A stretch of DNA of 64,000 bases from a virus: positions 1-64,000 of the IMG/VR virus record IMGVR_UViG_3300025668_000798; one strand, written 5' to 3'. How positions within the stretch are numbered: the first letter of the stretch is position 1; each line of letters opens with the position of its first letter. The notes beneath the pieces are model-generated. The model was not told where the DNA came from, searched no databases, and saw only the letters and a list, made by a program, of their open reading frames with translations. The position numbers and the translations under genes are program-made. Positions 56,301 through 64,000 of this stretch are shown one piece after another.

Positions 56301-56799
56301 GCACTGGTAATGCAGCATTTAAAATTCTTGTATATTGCTCACGCCAGTTTGTGTTTGTAGTATCATTCCACAATATACTTTGATTTGCTAAATTAAGATT
56401 ATTACTGTCAACAATAGATTCAGTAGTACTCAAACTTACAAGTTTGAGTAGTCCGTTTGCAGGTTTGTTTCTTTTTGGATTATAACTTAATAATCTAGCA
56501 TGTCTTAACACACTTTCTCTACGCTCAGCAAGTTCTAAAAAGTTATCTCTGGCATTTAGATCAACACGATAACTGATGTTTTGACCTAAAAATGCAATCA
56601 AGTCAATAAGTGCAATATATTCACTGCTTTCAATATAATCGTTAAAATCTTCTGGATAGTTTTCACGAAGATAATTGATCATTGTTCTGCGAAGATTGTC
56701 AAAATCATAACTCTTAAAGTCAGCATTGCGGAAGGTTTGATATATACGCTTCCAGTCTTCGGCTTTTAGCAGTTTGTTTTGTCTATCAGTTATAGCCAT
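53374..56799 (-). CDS. Baseplate wedge protein, gp6-like
   Basis: 1,141 residues, well above the 660 of T4 gp6. The N-terminus is characteristic: KSYDFDNLRRTMINYLRENYPEDFNDYIESSEYIALIDLIAFLGQNISYRVDLNARDNFL near 29-88. This is the gp6/gpJ-type baseplate-wedge segment that forms the iris around the hub. The C-terminal region (ALFGNKAAVDLQAKIKIVKN, TAINTFFSLENWDFGETFYFSEL) fits the same family. Extra mid-protein length is beta-rich. It is preceded by a late-type promoter and sits between the gp25-like gene and the giant protein, the T4 order. Confidence 0.9.
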   Translation of the reverse strand: MAITDRQNKLLKAEDWKRIYQTFRNADFKSYDFDNLRRTMINYLRENYPEDFNDYIESSEYIALIDLIAFLGQNISYRVDLNARDNFLELAERRESVLRHARLLSYNPKRNKPANGLLKLVSLSTTESIVDSNNLNLANQSILWNDTTNTNWREQYTRILNAALPVQNGIGKPLKAGSVNGVTTQLYRFNSTSNTVPVYEFSKAIDNKKESFEVVSTNFDNDSIYEEAPLPGNNLAFLYRDNGRGPGSSNSGYFLHFRQGKLLNNQFNLEVAAPHETVDVNTANINNDDVWLYKLNADGNESDLWNKVDAVEGNNIVYNSLEKNVKDIYTVLTKVNDTVSLVFSDGIFGNIPKGQFRIYYRQSANSSVRIVPAEFTGINVVVPYISKAGKAEKISLVLELQNAVTNASTSETNESIKQNAPSNYYTQDRLITGEDYNVGPLSVSQEIVKTKSVNRTSSGVSRYFDLRDSTGKYSNTNLYGNDGIIYREYMQEKINFEFVNQTDIEFFARNTIIDLIKDSKMRNYYLDQYPRNQTISNFELAWNKETFDLNRCSGRFIDSDTIVATLGSFTSGLLTYVKPGSYLKFEAPTGYYFDSTNNNKLVLGNPTTKGAILYKWVKVISVFENGTVNDPNTNLGPVILNDNIPTNSKLVEIIPVLNKVFTDDTINLFVEQMFAFKRFGLRYDFNKSQWDVILDKDLTSSREFSLSSTGDISGRNLDGSWLILFETNGVYYTVTYRGLRYVFSSLDEIRFYFDKVDKIYDSRTQKIVKDKIQLLNINNKPLSLDYFTTDIDWQIVSDYINIDNYVDSTKVEIDFYDTDDDGIVDDPDIFTQFVAVDNNTYVYEKKMLEGDAEAFYAVDNSVEGIVDTFEVEQNIGALSQYTEGTVFYFRAVDLFKKLTGNRLVITDEYRAFIGRDNIKFRYYHAANENRRLDPSVSNMIDTFLLTRSYDTEYRKWLTNEIVDKPLPPSSDELFIQYGQEINKRKSISDEVIYHPVKYKALFGNKAAVDLQAKIKIVKNNEQVLNDNDVKARVITAINTFFSLENWDFGETFYFSELSTYIVSKLSPDIASIVLVPVQENQSFGSLYEIKAESNEIFVSAATVNDIEIIDAITATRLKATGQVVTATNTENVNIQSSTLSE

Positions 56800-56823
56800 A
56801 GAGATATTCCTTTAATACAGTAA

Positions 56824-56830
56824 TATTTAT
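56824..56830 (-). promoter_or_regulatory. Late-type promoter
   Basis: ATAAATA on the minus strand, 25 bases before the ATG at 56799, in the 52-base gap between the gp25- and gp6-like genes. Same spacing as the late-type sites before 35272 and 39743. Confidence 0.58.
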
Positions 56831-56851
56831 CGCTTTGAATAAACTACGCAG

Positions 56852-57280
56852 TTAAATTAAACCAGCATTTTGGTCGAAGCGCATTTGTAATTTTTCGCTG
56901 ATACTATAAGGCAAATATGTAAGTTGAACTTCAATTTGTAGACCGTGTTCATAGCTATCTATTGCAACTTTATCTACACTTACTCTTGGATCGTAATTTA
57001 CTATATCTGTAACATTTTTTTCTACTGCTAATTTTAAATCGTCGGTAAGAGGTTCAAATAATATATCCCAAATAATTGTACCAAAGGTAGGATTTTCTAA
57101 TTTTTCGCCCTGTCTTATATGAAAATGATTTAGAATGTCTTGTTTAATTAATTCTAAATCATATAATTTAAATTTTTTAGGACGGCCAACAGTGCTAACA
57201 CCTTTATAGGATTTACTTTTCACAGGTGATTGAACAGTGTTTATACCAACAGTAGTATTTTTGTATATCTTTTGTACCAT
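56852..57280 (-). CDS. Baseplate wedge protein, gp25-like
   Basis: 142 residues, close to the 132 of T4 gp25. LIKQDILNHFHIRQGEKLENPTFGT followed by IIWDILFEPL and AVEKNVTDIVNYDPRVSVDKV is the GPW/gp25 lysozyme-like-fold signature seen in all contractile injection systems. YEHGLQIEVQLTYLPYSISEKL completes the domain. The first 40 residues are basic. It binds the wedge beside gp6 and helps trigger sheath contraction in the family. An AAGG element precedes the ATG. Confidence 0.9.
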   Translation of the reverse strand: MVQKIYKNTTVGINTVQSPVKSKSYKGVSTVGRPKKFKLYDLELIKQDILNHFHIRQGEKLENPTFGTIIWDILFEPLTDDLKLAVEKNVTDIVNYDPRVSVDKVAIDSYEHGLQIEVQLTYLPYSISEKLQMRFDQNAGLI

Positions 57281-57316
57281 AACGTATTTACCTTAAAAAA
57301 TTAACCTATAATATTG

Positions 57317-58816
57317 TTACCGAGGACCTGTAACAGGAGTTCCGTATCTATCTCTTACAACATTTTGAGATGTGTTATTTCCTATTGTGCCATTGGATCT
57401 TAAATTTCTATCAGCAGCATTGCTAAATCCGTTTGCTGCACTTGTTAAGTTAAGCAAATTTCCTGTATTTGTGATATTATTTGCTGTTGCTATATTGACT
57501 AAATTTCTAGCTGATGTACCCATATCAATTGATAATTGTCCCATTGGCGAATCAAATTGCAAACCTGCTAATACAGCATTTCTATCATCAATACTTAAAC
57601 TGATACTTCCGCCGCTTAACCTAGTTGCAAATGCACCAGCAACTATAGCTTTAACTTCAGGTGGCGAATTTAAAATTGCATCGCCTATATCACCTACAAA
57701 TGCACCTACTCCGTTTCCAAACGCAGACAAGGAAGGTCCGATGCCCGGAATGCTATTCAACGAATCACCTAATCCGCTTGCAAAATCTCCTACAACGCCA
57801 GTTATTGAACTACCTATCTTGTCCATTGCATCGCCTAATCCATTGGCGCCAATTGCTTTAAATAAATCTCCCGAAAGGCTTGATAACAATGCTGCTCCGC
57901 CAATGCTGCCTAACAGTCCTGCTAACAATCCTCCTAAGCCTGCTGCGCCGCCGCCACCTTTTAAAAATGTATCAATAGCTATTTCAACTTTACTTTCAGT
58001 TGGATTAGTTACTTGAGTTGGATTTTCTTTTTGATATCTATCAATGGCTCCAGTACCGTTGCCGCCAACTGTGTGCGGGCCTCCGCCACCGAATCCAAAA
58101 TAACTTCCACCAAGACTTAAATTAAATCCGCCGCTGCCTATACTAAAGTTTAATCCACCTACACTACCGCCTATTCCAAATCCACCTGGACCAAAGCCTG
58201 CTGTTATACCACCAGCACTAAAACTGCCACTTGTAATACCTTGTGGACCAAATTGGAAGTTTGCAGGTCCAGCACTAAATCCACCGCTTAATCCGCCTTC
58301 AGTTAAACTTAAACTTAGAGGTCCAGCGGTTATGTTACCGCCTGAAATGTTACCTGCGCCGTCAAAACCTAAACTTAATGGTCCAGCAGTTATACCTTGT
58401 ATCTTTCCGTCTTGAAATCCAATACCTGCATTACCTACACGAAACCCGCCAAGCTGACCGTCTTGTATTATTACACCAGCATTTCCGTTATCAAAGCCAA
58501 AACTTGTATTATCTTGTGTTACCCTAGCAAACAAACCGCCCGCGTTTATATTAACTCTTACATCATTGCCAATAGTGTTAGCAATAGAATTACTAGCTTG
58601 CCTGCTAAAACTTTGAGGACTACGATAGTCTGTATTTTGTCCTCCAACATTTATTCCTAGAGATTGCAACGCATTACTAACTGGATTTTGAGGTAATCCA
58701 ATCGGTGTAGTGCTTACAGCACCGTTGTTTACTCCATATACTTGCGGAGTACTTCTTACTGGATTTCCCCTGCTATCTCTAACAGGATTTCCGTTTCCAT
58801 CTGTTACAATACTCAT
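57317..58816 (-). CDS. Glycine-rich baseplate-region structural protein
   Basis: 499 residues. Residues 1-90 are Asn/Ser/Arg-rich. About 95-250 is a Gly-rich repeat region with the recurring units AGPLSL.., GG.SGGFSAG, FGPQGITSGSFSAG and GGFGIGGSVGGLNFSIG. About 280-400 is Gly/Ala/Ser/Leu-rich and partly hydrophobic (LGGLLAGLLGSIGGAALLSSL). It lies between the gp25-like and gp5-like genes, where many T4-like phages put a hub or spike accessory. No enzymatic motif. The repeat and glycine zippers suggest a fibrous or membrane-touching element delivered with the spike, but that is inference. Confidence 0.7.
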   Translation of the reverse strand: MSIVTDGNGNPVRDSRGNPVRSTPQVYGVNNGAVSTTPIGLPQNPVSNALQSLGINVGGQNTDYRSPQSFSRQASNSIANTIGNDVRVNINAGGLFARVTQDNTSFGFDNGNAGVIIQDGQLGGFRVGNAGIGFQDGKIQGITAGPLSLGFDGAGNISGGNITAGPLSLSLTEGGLSGGFSAGPANFQFGPQGITSGSFSAGGITAGFGPGGFGIGGSVGGLNFSIGSGGFNLSLGGSYFGFGGGGPHTVGGNGTGAIDRYQKENPTQVTNPTESKVEIAIDTFLKGGGGAAGLGGLLAGLLGSIGGAALLSSLSGDLFKAIGANGLGDAMDKIGSSITGVVGDFASGLGDSLNSIPGIGPSLSAFGNGVGAFVGDIGDAILNSPPEVKAIVAGAFATRLSGGSISLSIDDRNAVLAGLQFDSPMGQLSIDMGTSARNLVNIATANNITNTGNLLNLTSAANGFSNAADRNLRSNGTIGNNTSQNVVRDRYGTPVTGPR

Positions 58817-58828
58817 GTTGCCCCCTTT

Positions 58829-60724
58829 TTATCGATCACGTTGTGGTATCTCAGGATATTTTATGCCCTCGCCGCTATCCCATACATCACTAATTAATGA
58901 TCTGTCTTTTGCTAGTCTTGATTCGTCTTCAACTGGAATATGAATATCTTGACTATCTGGCTTTGCTTCTGTTTTATCAGGAGTAACTGCTGCCGGATCC
59001 CAATTTTCATGCCCACTCCACGGTTCGTGCTGTGGTACTCTTGCAGGAAATAATGCTGCTAACGCAACTTCTTCGATTATTTTCGATTCTTCCGAAACAG
59101 TTGCTTCGGTTGCTTCAGTAGCTGCTGTTGCTTTGGCTGCTGTAGGTCCGTTCATGTGAATCGGGTTAGCAGTTTCGTAATGACCTTTACTGTTTATATT
59201 GCTATTACCACTACTGGTTATGTTTGTATTGCCTGTTGTAAGTGTTTCAAAGTTGCCGCCACTGGTGATTTTTGTAGTTTCTCCTACAAGTATTTCCATA
59301 TTAGTACCAACTTTTAATTTCATACTACCGCTTCCAGCAATACCTTCAATGCCTTCTAGTGCATTTATAAACAAAGATTTATCTGCTGTGATATGTGTGT
59401 TTTCAAATGAATGACTAAACAGATTCTTTTCAGTTAAAACGTGCATATCTTGAAGCGCAGTAACATATGTTTGCAAATAACTGTTGAATAAGTTTCTTTC
59501 TCCTGCTGTAACATAATTGTCTTGTACAGCGTACAGTTCAATATTTTTTGCAGCACTAGTTTTGTATGTTTCGCCTACACGATTTTCTATATTCTTACCA
59601 ACAGTATGATATTGATTTTCTACAGCATTAGTGTTTATATTTCTACCTGCTTCTAGATTAATATCTCTATCTGCAACAAAATTTATATCCTGTTCACTGT
59701 GAACACTAATACTATCTTGTGCATATATGTCAATCTTGCCATTGCTAGTAAGTTCAATCCAACTAGTTCCTCTACCGTTACCAATATAAATTAAATCTTC
59801 ACTATTATGCAGCAAAATTTGATGACCTGTACGTGTTCTAAAACGTATCATTTCGTTATGAGGAATTGCTTTGTCACCACCAGATGATGTTTCTTGATCT
59901 ATATACTCATAAGGAGTATCTTGAGCAGATCCTTTACGCAGTCTTTTATCATCACCGTCATCAATAACAAAACTTTGTCCACCTAATCTACTTTTTGGTA
60001 CAATAGCTTTGTTATTCTTAGTTCCTCGTTGTGCTCTTGGTCCTGCTTTATCACTTGGTCCAGGACTACTGATACCATATACACTACTAGGTATTTCTCT
60101 TCTTGCACTAGTGCTTGTTATTCCTCTAATGTCGTCTTCGGCTAATCCACTTTCTTTTAATTTTTCAATAAATTTTAAATTTAATGCTTTTTTATTTTTT
60201 GTAGGATCTTTTTGCTTGTCGCCATCAGTCCTTTTATTATATTCTGCGGTTGGTAATTTTTTACCTTTAACACCTTCGGGCGGTTTTCCTTTATAAAATT
60301 CAGTAGCTGGTTGACCACCAGGTACCATAAAATTCATAAATCTGTCTTGAACACATGCAAACCAATATCCTCTATTAATATCACCATCTACAAATCCGCA
60401 TAACACTCTTGTTCCTACATCCGGCGGCACTGCCCAAAATCCATAGCTTTGCTGTGTATCAGAATATGCATCACCAGGCGTTAAATGTTCTGCAGGAGTA
60501 GTGCCATAAAACACTGGTGCATAATCTACATCAACAGTTTCGCCTTCATCCTCTAATTCGTTTCCTGATGTATCAAAATTAATTAATGTTACTTTTAGTG
60601 CGCCCATGTAATGAGGATCCATATGACTAACAATACGTCCTATTTTAAAGCCATATTTTTTTGCAGCTTCTGAATCCTCCTGAGTTCTAGTCACTTGATT
60701 ATTTTTTGTATTATCTTGTGTCAT
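58829..60724 (-). CDS. Baseplate hub spike protein, gp5/VgrG-like
   Basis: 631 residues. About 25-130 is the OB-fold: YGFKIGRIVSHMDPHYMGALKVTL, YGFWAVPPDVGTRVLCGFVDGDINRGYW. About 295-530 is the gp5/VgrG beta-helix: TRTGHQILLHNSEDLIYIGN, SWIELTSNGKIDIYAQDSISVHSEQDINF and following I-N-repeat strands. T4 gp5 has a lysozyme domain between these parts. Here about 130-290 is a Lys/Arg-rich linker without a lysozyme signature. A C-terminal acidic tail (about 540-631) follows. It is the cell-puncturing spike of the tail. Confidence 0.88.
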   Translation of the reverse strand: MTQDNTKNNQVTRTQEDSEAAKKYGFKIGRIVSHMDPHYMGALKVTLINFDTSGNELEDEGETVDVDYAPVFYGTTPAEHLTPGDAYSDTQQSYGFWAVPPDVGTRVLCGFVDGDINRGYWFACVQDRFMNFMVPGGQPATEFYKGKPPEGVKGKKLPTAEYNKRTDGDKQKDPTKNKKALNLKFIEKLKESGLAEDDIRGITSTSARREIPSSVYGISSPGPSDKAGPRAQRGTKNNKAIVPKSRLGGQSFVIDDGDDKRLRKGSAQDTPYEYIDQETSSGGDKAIPHNEMIRFRTRTGHQILLHNSEDLIYIGNGRGTSWIELTSNGKIDIYAQDSISVHSEQDINFVADRDINLEAGRNINTNAVENQYHTVGKNIENRVGETYKTSAAKNIELYAVQDNYVTAGERNLFNSYLQTYVTALQDMHVLTEKNLFSHSFENTHITADKSLFINALEGIEGIAGSGSMKLKVGTNMEILVGETTKITSGGNFETLTTGNTNITSSGNSNINSKGHYETANPIHMNGPTAAKATAATEATEATVSEESKIIEEVALAALFPARVPQHEPWSGHENWDPAAVTPDKTEAKPDSQDIHIPVEDESRLAKDRSLISDVWDSGEGIKYPEIPQRDR

Positions 60725-60733
60725 TACGTTTCC

Positions 60734-62848
60734 TTAAAACGGGCTGTACGGCCCAGACTGACCTGATTGTAGTATTGGTTGAGAATCTTCACTCGGTACT
60801 TCGTCTTGATTTCGAAGCCTTAATAAATTTAATCTCTGTGTAAATTTACCGCTATTAATTGTATTTGTAATAGTCAATACTCTATATAATCCACTAAATG
60901 CGTTTACTGCTATACTTTGATCTTCTGGAAAATACATTGTATTATTTTCATTATAATCTATAGGTGTTCTAAAATTAACAATTACACTAGTTTCACTTCT
61001 TTGATAATCTAAGCTACCATCGCTATTGAGAAACAGAGCTGCTTCAGTACTATTATAATTTCCCATGCCGCTATCTGCCATAAAATACGGATCACCAAAT
61101 ATATCTATATCTAACTCTAATAAATCTACATCACTATTAATAATTAAATTATGAAATTGCTGTGCAGCAGAAATTTTACTGTTACTAATGCCATTGCCGC
61201 CGGCAGAACTAGTATTAGAAGTTAACACATTTCCAGTTTTTGCTAAACCTCCTGGATTTTGTGCATTGGAACTGCCTCCTATTTGCACATATTCAACTGC
61301 GCCTTGCCTTGTATTATCCTGTGTATTGCCAGTTGCATGATCTCCAGTAATATTGCCAAGATCTGTTTTTAAACCAACAAAAAACGCTGCATTAAGTCTT
61401 ATATCAAAATTTATAATATCGCTATTAGCACCAGTGTAGATGTAATTGTATTCTTTTGCTACAGCATTAGCCATAGGACTGTATCCAGGGCCTCCTGTAG
61501 TAGGCATTTGTATGGTACTCATATGAACTTTATAAGGAACTACTTCATATATGTAAGTTCTTGCTAATCTTCCGCTGTGTCTTTGCTGAGTTTTATTTGA
61601 ATCTAGTAATACTTTACTTTGTACTCTAAACCAATCTACATAACCATTAGAGTCAGGAGAAACTTCAGTTAAACCTTGCCCCCATTTACTGCTTAATATA
61701 ACATCTTCTATAATTTTTGTAACTTTTGTATTTTGTCCATAGTTGTAAACACGTAATTCGTCATTAAGTGTAATATTACTCCTATCAAATACATCATTTT
61801 TATATTTTGATCCTTCGGTAGGCATCGGACTTTTACCTGCTTCTGAAAATCCATCGATAATTTTAGCTGCACCAAAGTCATTGAGTCCTATTGACTCTGC
61901 TACACCAAACTGCGTACCTTGTGTTGCAACAAAGTTATCAACATAATTTTTTATACTAGGATCGATTGTATTTTGCCCTACTCCGCTATCCAGTATACCT
62001 GTTTGAAAACCTGATATTACTGCGCCAGGCACTCCTGGGTTGTCTACATCAATAAATTGCGCTGCTCCTATTTGAGTAGCTTGTAATGTTCCTAAATTAT
62101 TAGTAGACGAAACACTTGTTGGAAATATAATTGCAATACTATCAGCTTCTACTTCTTTACCTTCAGCAGTTTGACGTTGTAAGTTTGCATTTAGTACTGT
62201 AGATAAACTAAAAGGCCCATCTTGTAAGACTTCTGCTACTGTTCTTCCGGTAATTTGTATATCGCTATTTGTTCTTTCAATTTGATCAAAAAATGCAGTT
62301 TCGTTCCAAGGAATAGCTTCTATATTATATGTACTACCGCTTGAGTTTACATTAAATTGCAAATCTGTTAGTTGGATAGGATAGTGTCTTGTTAGGTTGT
62401 CAGTAACTACCACAGGATTTCCGTTGTCATCATATCCTATAAATTCAATTGTTAACAAATAAGGAGTATCTAAATAATTTACGTATTCATTTCCATAGGC
62501 TTCTTTAGCTGCAATTGCCAAAGTTTGTAAGAAAAGTCCCATACTATATGGTTCTACTACTTCAAAATTTACTGAAGTAGCGTTTGAACTTCTTGTTGTA
62601 CTATTATTAGTAACTAAACTTTCAATGTTTACATTATCAATAAAATATTCTAATTTGATACCTAATCTATCTTCATAATAGGTTGTTGTTTTGTTTGTGG
62701 CTCCGCCGCCTGAACGTAATAATACATTGCTAGGCTCTCTTATTTTATAAGTCGAGTTAGGTGAATTTACTTCGTTTGCAGTTAAAACTGATAACGTAAA
62801 AATTGTGTTAAATGTACTAAATGCATGAAGCGGATTAATTAAAGCCAT
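60734..62848 (-). CDS. Baseplate hub-type structural protein
   Basis: 704 residues. It begins ALINPLHAFSTFNTIFTLSVL and has repeated beta segments (SVNFEVVEPYSMGLFLQTLAIAA, DTPYLLTIEFIGYDDNG, LQFNVNSSGSTYNIEAIPWNE). The C-terminal DQSIAVNAFSGLYRVLTITNTINSGKFTQRLNLLRL resembles a hub-barrel strand set. It lies directly upstream of the gp5-like gene, so a gp27-like role (base for the spike) is plausible, but I could not recognise gp27 residue by residue. Conserved as a structural gene in marine T4-like phages. Confidence 0.68.
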   Translation of the reverse strand: MALINPLHAFSTFNTIFTLSVLTANEVNSPNSTYKIREPSNVLLRSGGGATNKTTTYYEDRLGIKLEYFIDNVNIESLVTNNSTTRSSNATSVNFEVVEPYSMGLFLQTLAIAAKEAYGNEYVNYLDTPYLLTIEFIGYDDNGNPVVVTDNLTRHYPIQLTDLQFNVNSSGSTYNIEAIPWNETAFFDQIERTNSDIQITGRTVAEVLQDGPFSLSTVLNANLQRQTAEGKEVEADSIAIIFPTSVSSTNNLGTLQATQIGAAQFIDVDNPGVPGAVISGFQTGILDSGVGQNTIDPSIKNYVDNFVATQGTQFGVAESIGLNDFGAAKIIDGFSEAGKSPMPTEGSKYKNDVFDRSNITLNDELRVYNYGQNTKVTKIIEDVILSSKWGQGLTEVSPDSNGYVDWFRVQSKVLLDSNKTQQRHSGRLARTYIYEVVPYKVHMSTIQMPTTGGPGYSPMANAVAKEYNYIYTGANSDIINFDIRLNAAFFVGLKTDLGNITGDHATGNTQDNTRQGAVEYVQIGGSSNAQNPGGLAKTGNVLTSNTSSAGGNGISNSKISAAQQFHNLIINSDVDLLELDIDIFGDPYFMADSGMGNYNSTEAALFLNSDGSLDYQRSETSVIVNFRTPIDYNENNTMYFPEDQSIAVNAFSGLYRVLTITNTINSGKFTQRLNLLRLRNQDEVPSEDSQPILQSGQSGPYSPF

Positions 62849-63150
62849 TAGATTCCTAATACCCTTTTAATGTTTGAACTCTTAGGAAGATAGATTTGTG
62901 TGCCTGCTTTAAAATCGTTAACTGGATCTTCAATTGTATCCATATTACGTTGAGTAAATACCCACCATAACTTACTCGTTCCGTAAATATCGTAAGCTAA
63001 CAAATCTGGTCTGTTTTCATATTGTGCTTCAATTGTGTAAACAATATCATCATCTTGTGCAGGAACCGGTCTTATAGAAAAATATCCTAAAGACCCGTCT
63101 TGTGCATATGGAGTTGTTTTATAAGGACTGGAACTACTATAATCTGGCAT
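62848..63150 (-). CDS. Baseplate wedge protein, gp53-like
   Basis: 100 residues, shorter than the 196 of T4 gp53. The diagnostic segment YENRPDLLAYDIYGTSKLWWVFTQRNMDTIEDPVNDFKAGTQIYLP (about 43-88) has the RPDL..Y.IYG...LWW.....N....P...F..GT.I.LP pattern of gp53 and LysM-type wedge proteins. The extra T4 length is missing. Its start and stop share one base each with the neighbours, so it is tightly coupled to the 63150 gene and the hub protein. Confidence 0.85.
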   Translation of the reverse strand: MPDYSSSSPYKTTPYAQDGSLGYFSIRPVPAQDDDIVYTIEAQYENRPDLLAYDIYGTSKLWWVFTQRNMDTIEDPVNDFKAGTQIYLPKSSNIKRVLGI

Positions 63151-63959
63151 TATAAATATCCTTGTTCAATTAAATTACCATTAACAAAATCGTCTAAACT
63201 AAAGTTGTTAACTTTATTTCTGCTGTATGCTACTTTAAATACACATGTAATAGTGCTAAGTGTAGGCACCATACCGTTATTACTTAAACCAAAACCATCA
63301 ATGTCTGCTCCTGTAGCAAATTCAGATCTAATGTAATCAACATCTGCAGGCAAGTCAACTGTAAAAGAAGTTAATAATACAGGAATGTTTTTCATTACAT
63401 AATCACCATACCCGTTTAATCTCATAAGAGGAGGAGGTGATCCTTTATTACTAGTTTGACCATACGCCATTTTGCTTACACTTCGTAAAAAGTGTACTGC
63501 TGCAATCCAATACTTGCCATCTTCAGAATTTTGCACAGGAAATTGTCCTGCAATTTGAATATCTTCAACTCTACTGTTCTCATACTGAGGAAAAGCATAA
63601 TTATTATGAGTAGGACCAAACTCAGAATAGTTTGCACTATGGCTAAGTAACACTGTAGGAACGGTAGGCCATACCAAGGAGTTATTTGTATTTTTTAATG
63701 GAGCTAAAACAGGGCTACTACTAAATGCACCAGTAGTGGGGACACTTACACGCACTCTCCAATCATCGGTATAATCATTTGTGTAGCTAAAACTTGCTTG
63801 TGCAGCATTAGCTTGCGCAGGTTCAGCACCTGGCAATATGTTTCTACTCCTAAATCCAGACATTAGGTCATTTACATTACCTAAAAAGTCTGCTATAGGT
63901 GTGTTGTTGTTAGGTTGGTTGCCAGCAAAGGTTGACGGCGAACTTACTCTATTACTCAT
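63150..63959 (-). CDS. Baseplate hub/tube-cap-like structural protein
   Basis: 269 residues. The N-terminal 50 residues are Asn/Pro-rich. YWIAAVHFLRSVSKMAYGQ (about 156-174), PPPLMRLNGYGDYVMKNIPVLLTSF (about 181-205) and VPTLSTITCVFKVAYSRN (about 233-250) match a motif set seen in tail-tube-cap and hub-neighbour proteins of T4-like phages. These proteins connect the tube to the baseplate. Position before the gp53-like gene agrees. AGGAG precedes the ATG. Assignment as gp48-like is tentative. Confidence 0.58.
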   Translation of the reverse strand: MSNRVSSPSTFAGNQPNNNTPIADFLGNVNDLMSGFRSRNILPGAEPAQANAAQASFSYTNDYTDDWRVRVSVPTTGAFSSSPVLAPLKNTNNSLVWPTVPTVLLSHSANYSEFGPTHNNYAFPQYENSRVEDIQIAGQFPVQNSEDGKYWIAAVHFLRSVSKMAYGQTSNKGSPPPLMRLNGYGDYVMKNIPVLLTSFTVDLPADVDYIRSEFATGADIDGFGLSNNGMVPTLSTITCVFKVAYSRNKVNNFSLDDFVNGNLIEQGYL

Positions 63960-63976
63960 GGTAGTCTCCTATATAG

Positions 63977-63983
63977 TATTTAG
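63977..63983 (-). promoter_or_regulatory. Possible late-type promoter
   Basis: CTAAATA on the minus strand, 18 bases before the ATG at 63959, with AGGAG between. The same heptamer occurs divergently at 4050-4065. Short motif, so moderate confidence. The rest of 63960-64000 shows no other feature. Confidence 0.4.
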
Positions 63984-64000
63984 TTGACAAAATTAAGTGC

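Noticed and set aside
57372-58016. A 214-residue plus-strand Pro-rich frame
   Set aside because: It is the reverse frame of the Gly-rich gene 57317-58816. Gly codons read as Pro on the other strand explain it.
1-64000. Looked for tRNAs, rRNAs, IS elements, integrase, attachment sites and intrinsic terminators
   Set aside because: Nothing supportable was found by eye. Gaps between genes are all under about 80 bases and hold only promoters or ribosome-binding sites.

Overview
The window looks like part of a large, AT-rich, T4-like marine myovirus, related to the cyanophage and pelagiphage type. The right half carries a T4-like baseplate and tail-fibre module: gp53-, gp5-, gp25- and gp6-like proteins, three fibre proteins with a shared N-terminus, a Collar domain, and one 4,528-residue virion protein. 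Genes are packed with ATGA or TAATG overlaps, and no intergenic gap exceeds about 80 bases. The host cannot be fixed from this window. I saw no photosynthesis gene, tRNA, integrase or CRISPR array.

Positions 1-32,900 form an accessory modification region with no T4 counterpart. It holds thirteen radical-SAM genes, one cut by the left edge. Seven have an N-terminal Cys-rich twitch/SPASM-like segment (C..PW / CC / C..C) before the CX3CX2C core. Four have the core at the N-terminus and Cys at the C-terminus. One has a B12-binding-like domain, and one is partial. Among them lie four putative Fe(II)/2OG oxygenases, a nitroreductase-like protein, a short SDR, four GT-A-like glycosyltransferases, two copies of an unrecognised two-domain family, a methyltransferase-like protein, a GNAT-like protein and small unknowns. 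Leftward runs are 4031-644, 19748-6084 and 30718-25182. Rightward islands are 4095-6120, 19827-25199 and the lone gene 31907-32869.

Positions 30,782-63,959 are virion structure, transcribed leftward. In transcription order: a tube-cap or hub-like protein, gp53-like, a hub-type protein, gp5-like, a Gly-rich protein, gp25-like, gp6-like, the giant protein, a 201-residue protein, three fibre proteins (one with Collar), and two paralogous beta-rich proteins. A radical-SAM gene on the opposite strand separates those two paralogues.

Two promoter classes are visible. One is sigma70-like (TTGACA-N17/18-TATAAT-like), in front of accessory genes; at three of these sites the ATG lies exactly seven bases past the -10 box with no Shine-Dalgarno, which predicts leaderless mRNAs. 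The other is T4-late-like (ATAAATA or CTAAATA), mostly in front of structural genes. My best reading is that the accessory enzymes build or modify a glycan or peptide-derived structure, on the phage fibres or the host surface. The substrate is unknown. A fibre-like protein with a four-residue repeat is translationally coupled to the B12-type radical-SAM gene and is the most direct substrate candidate.
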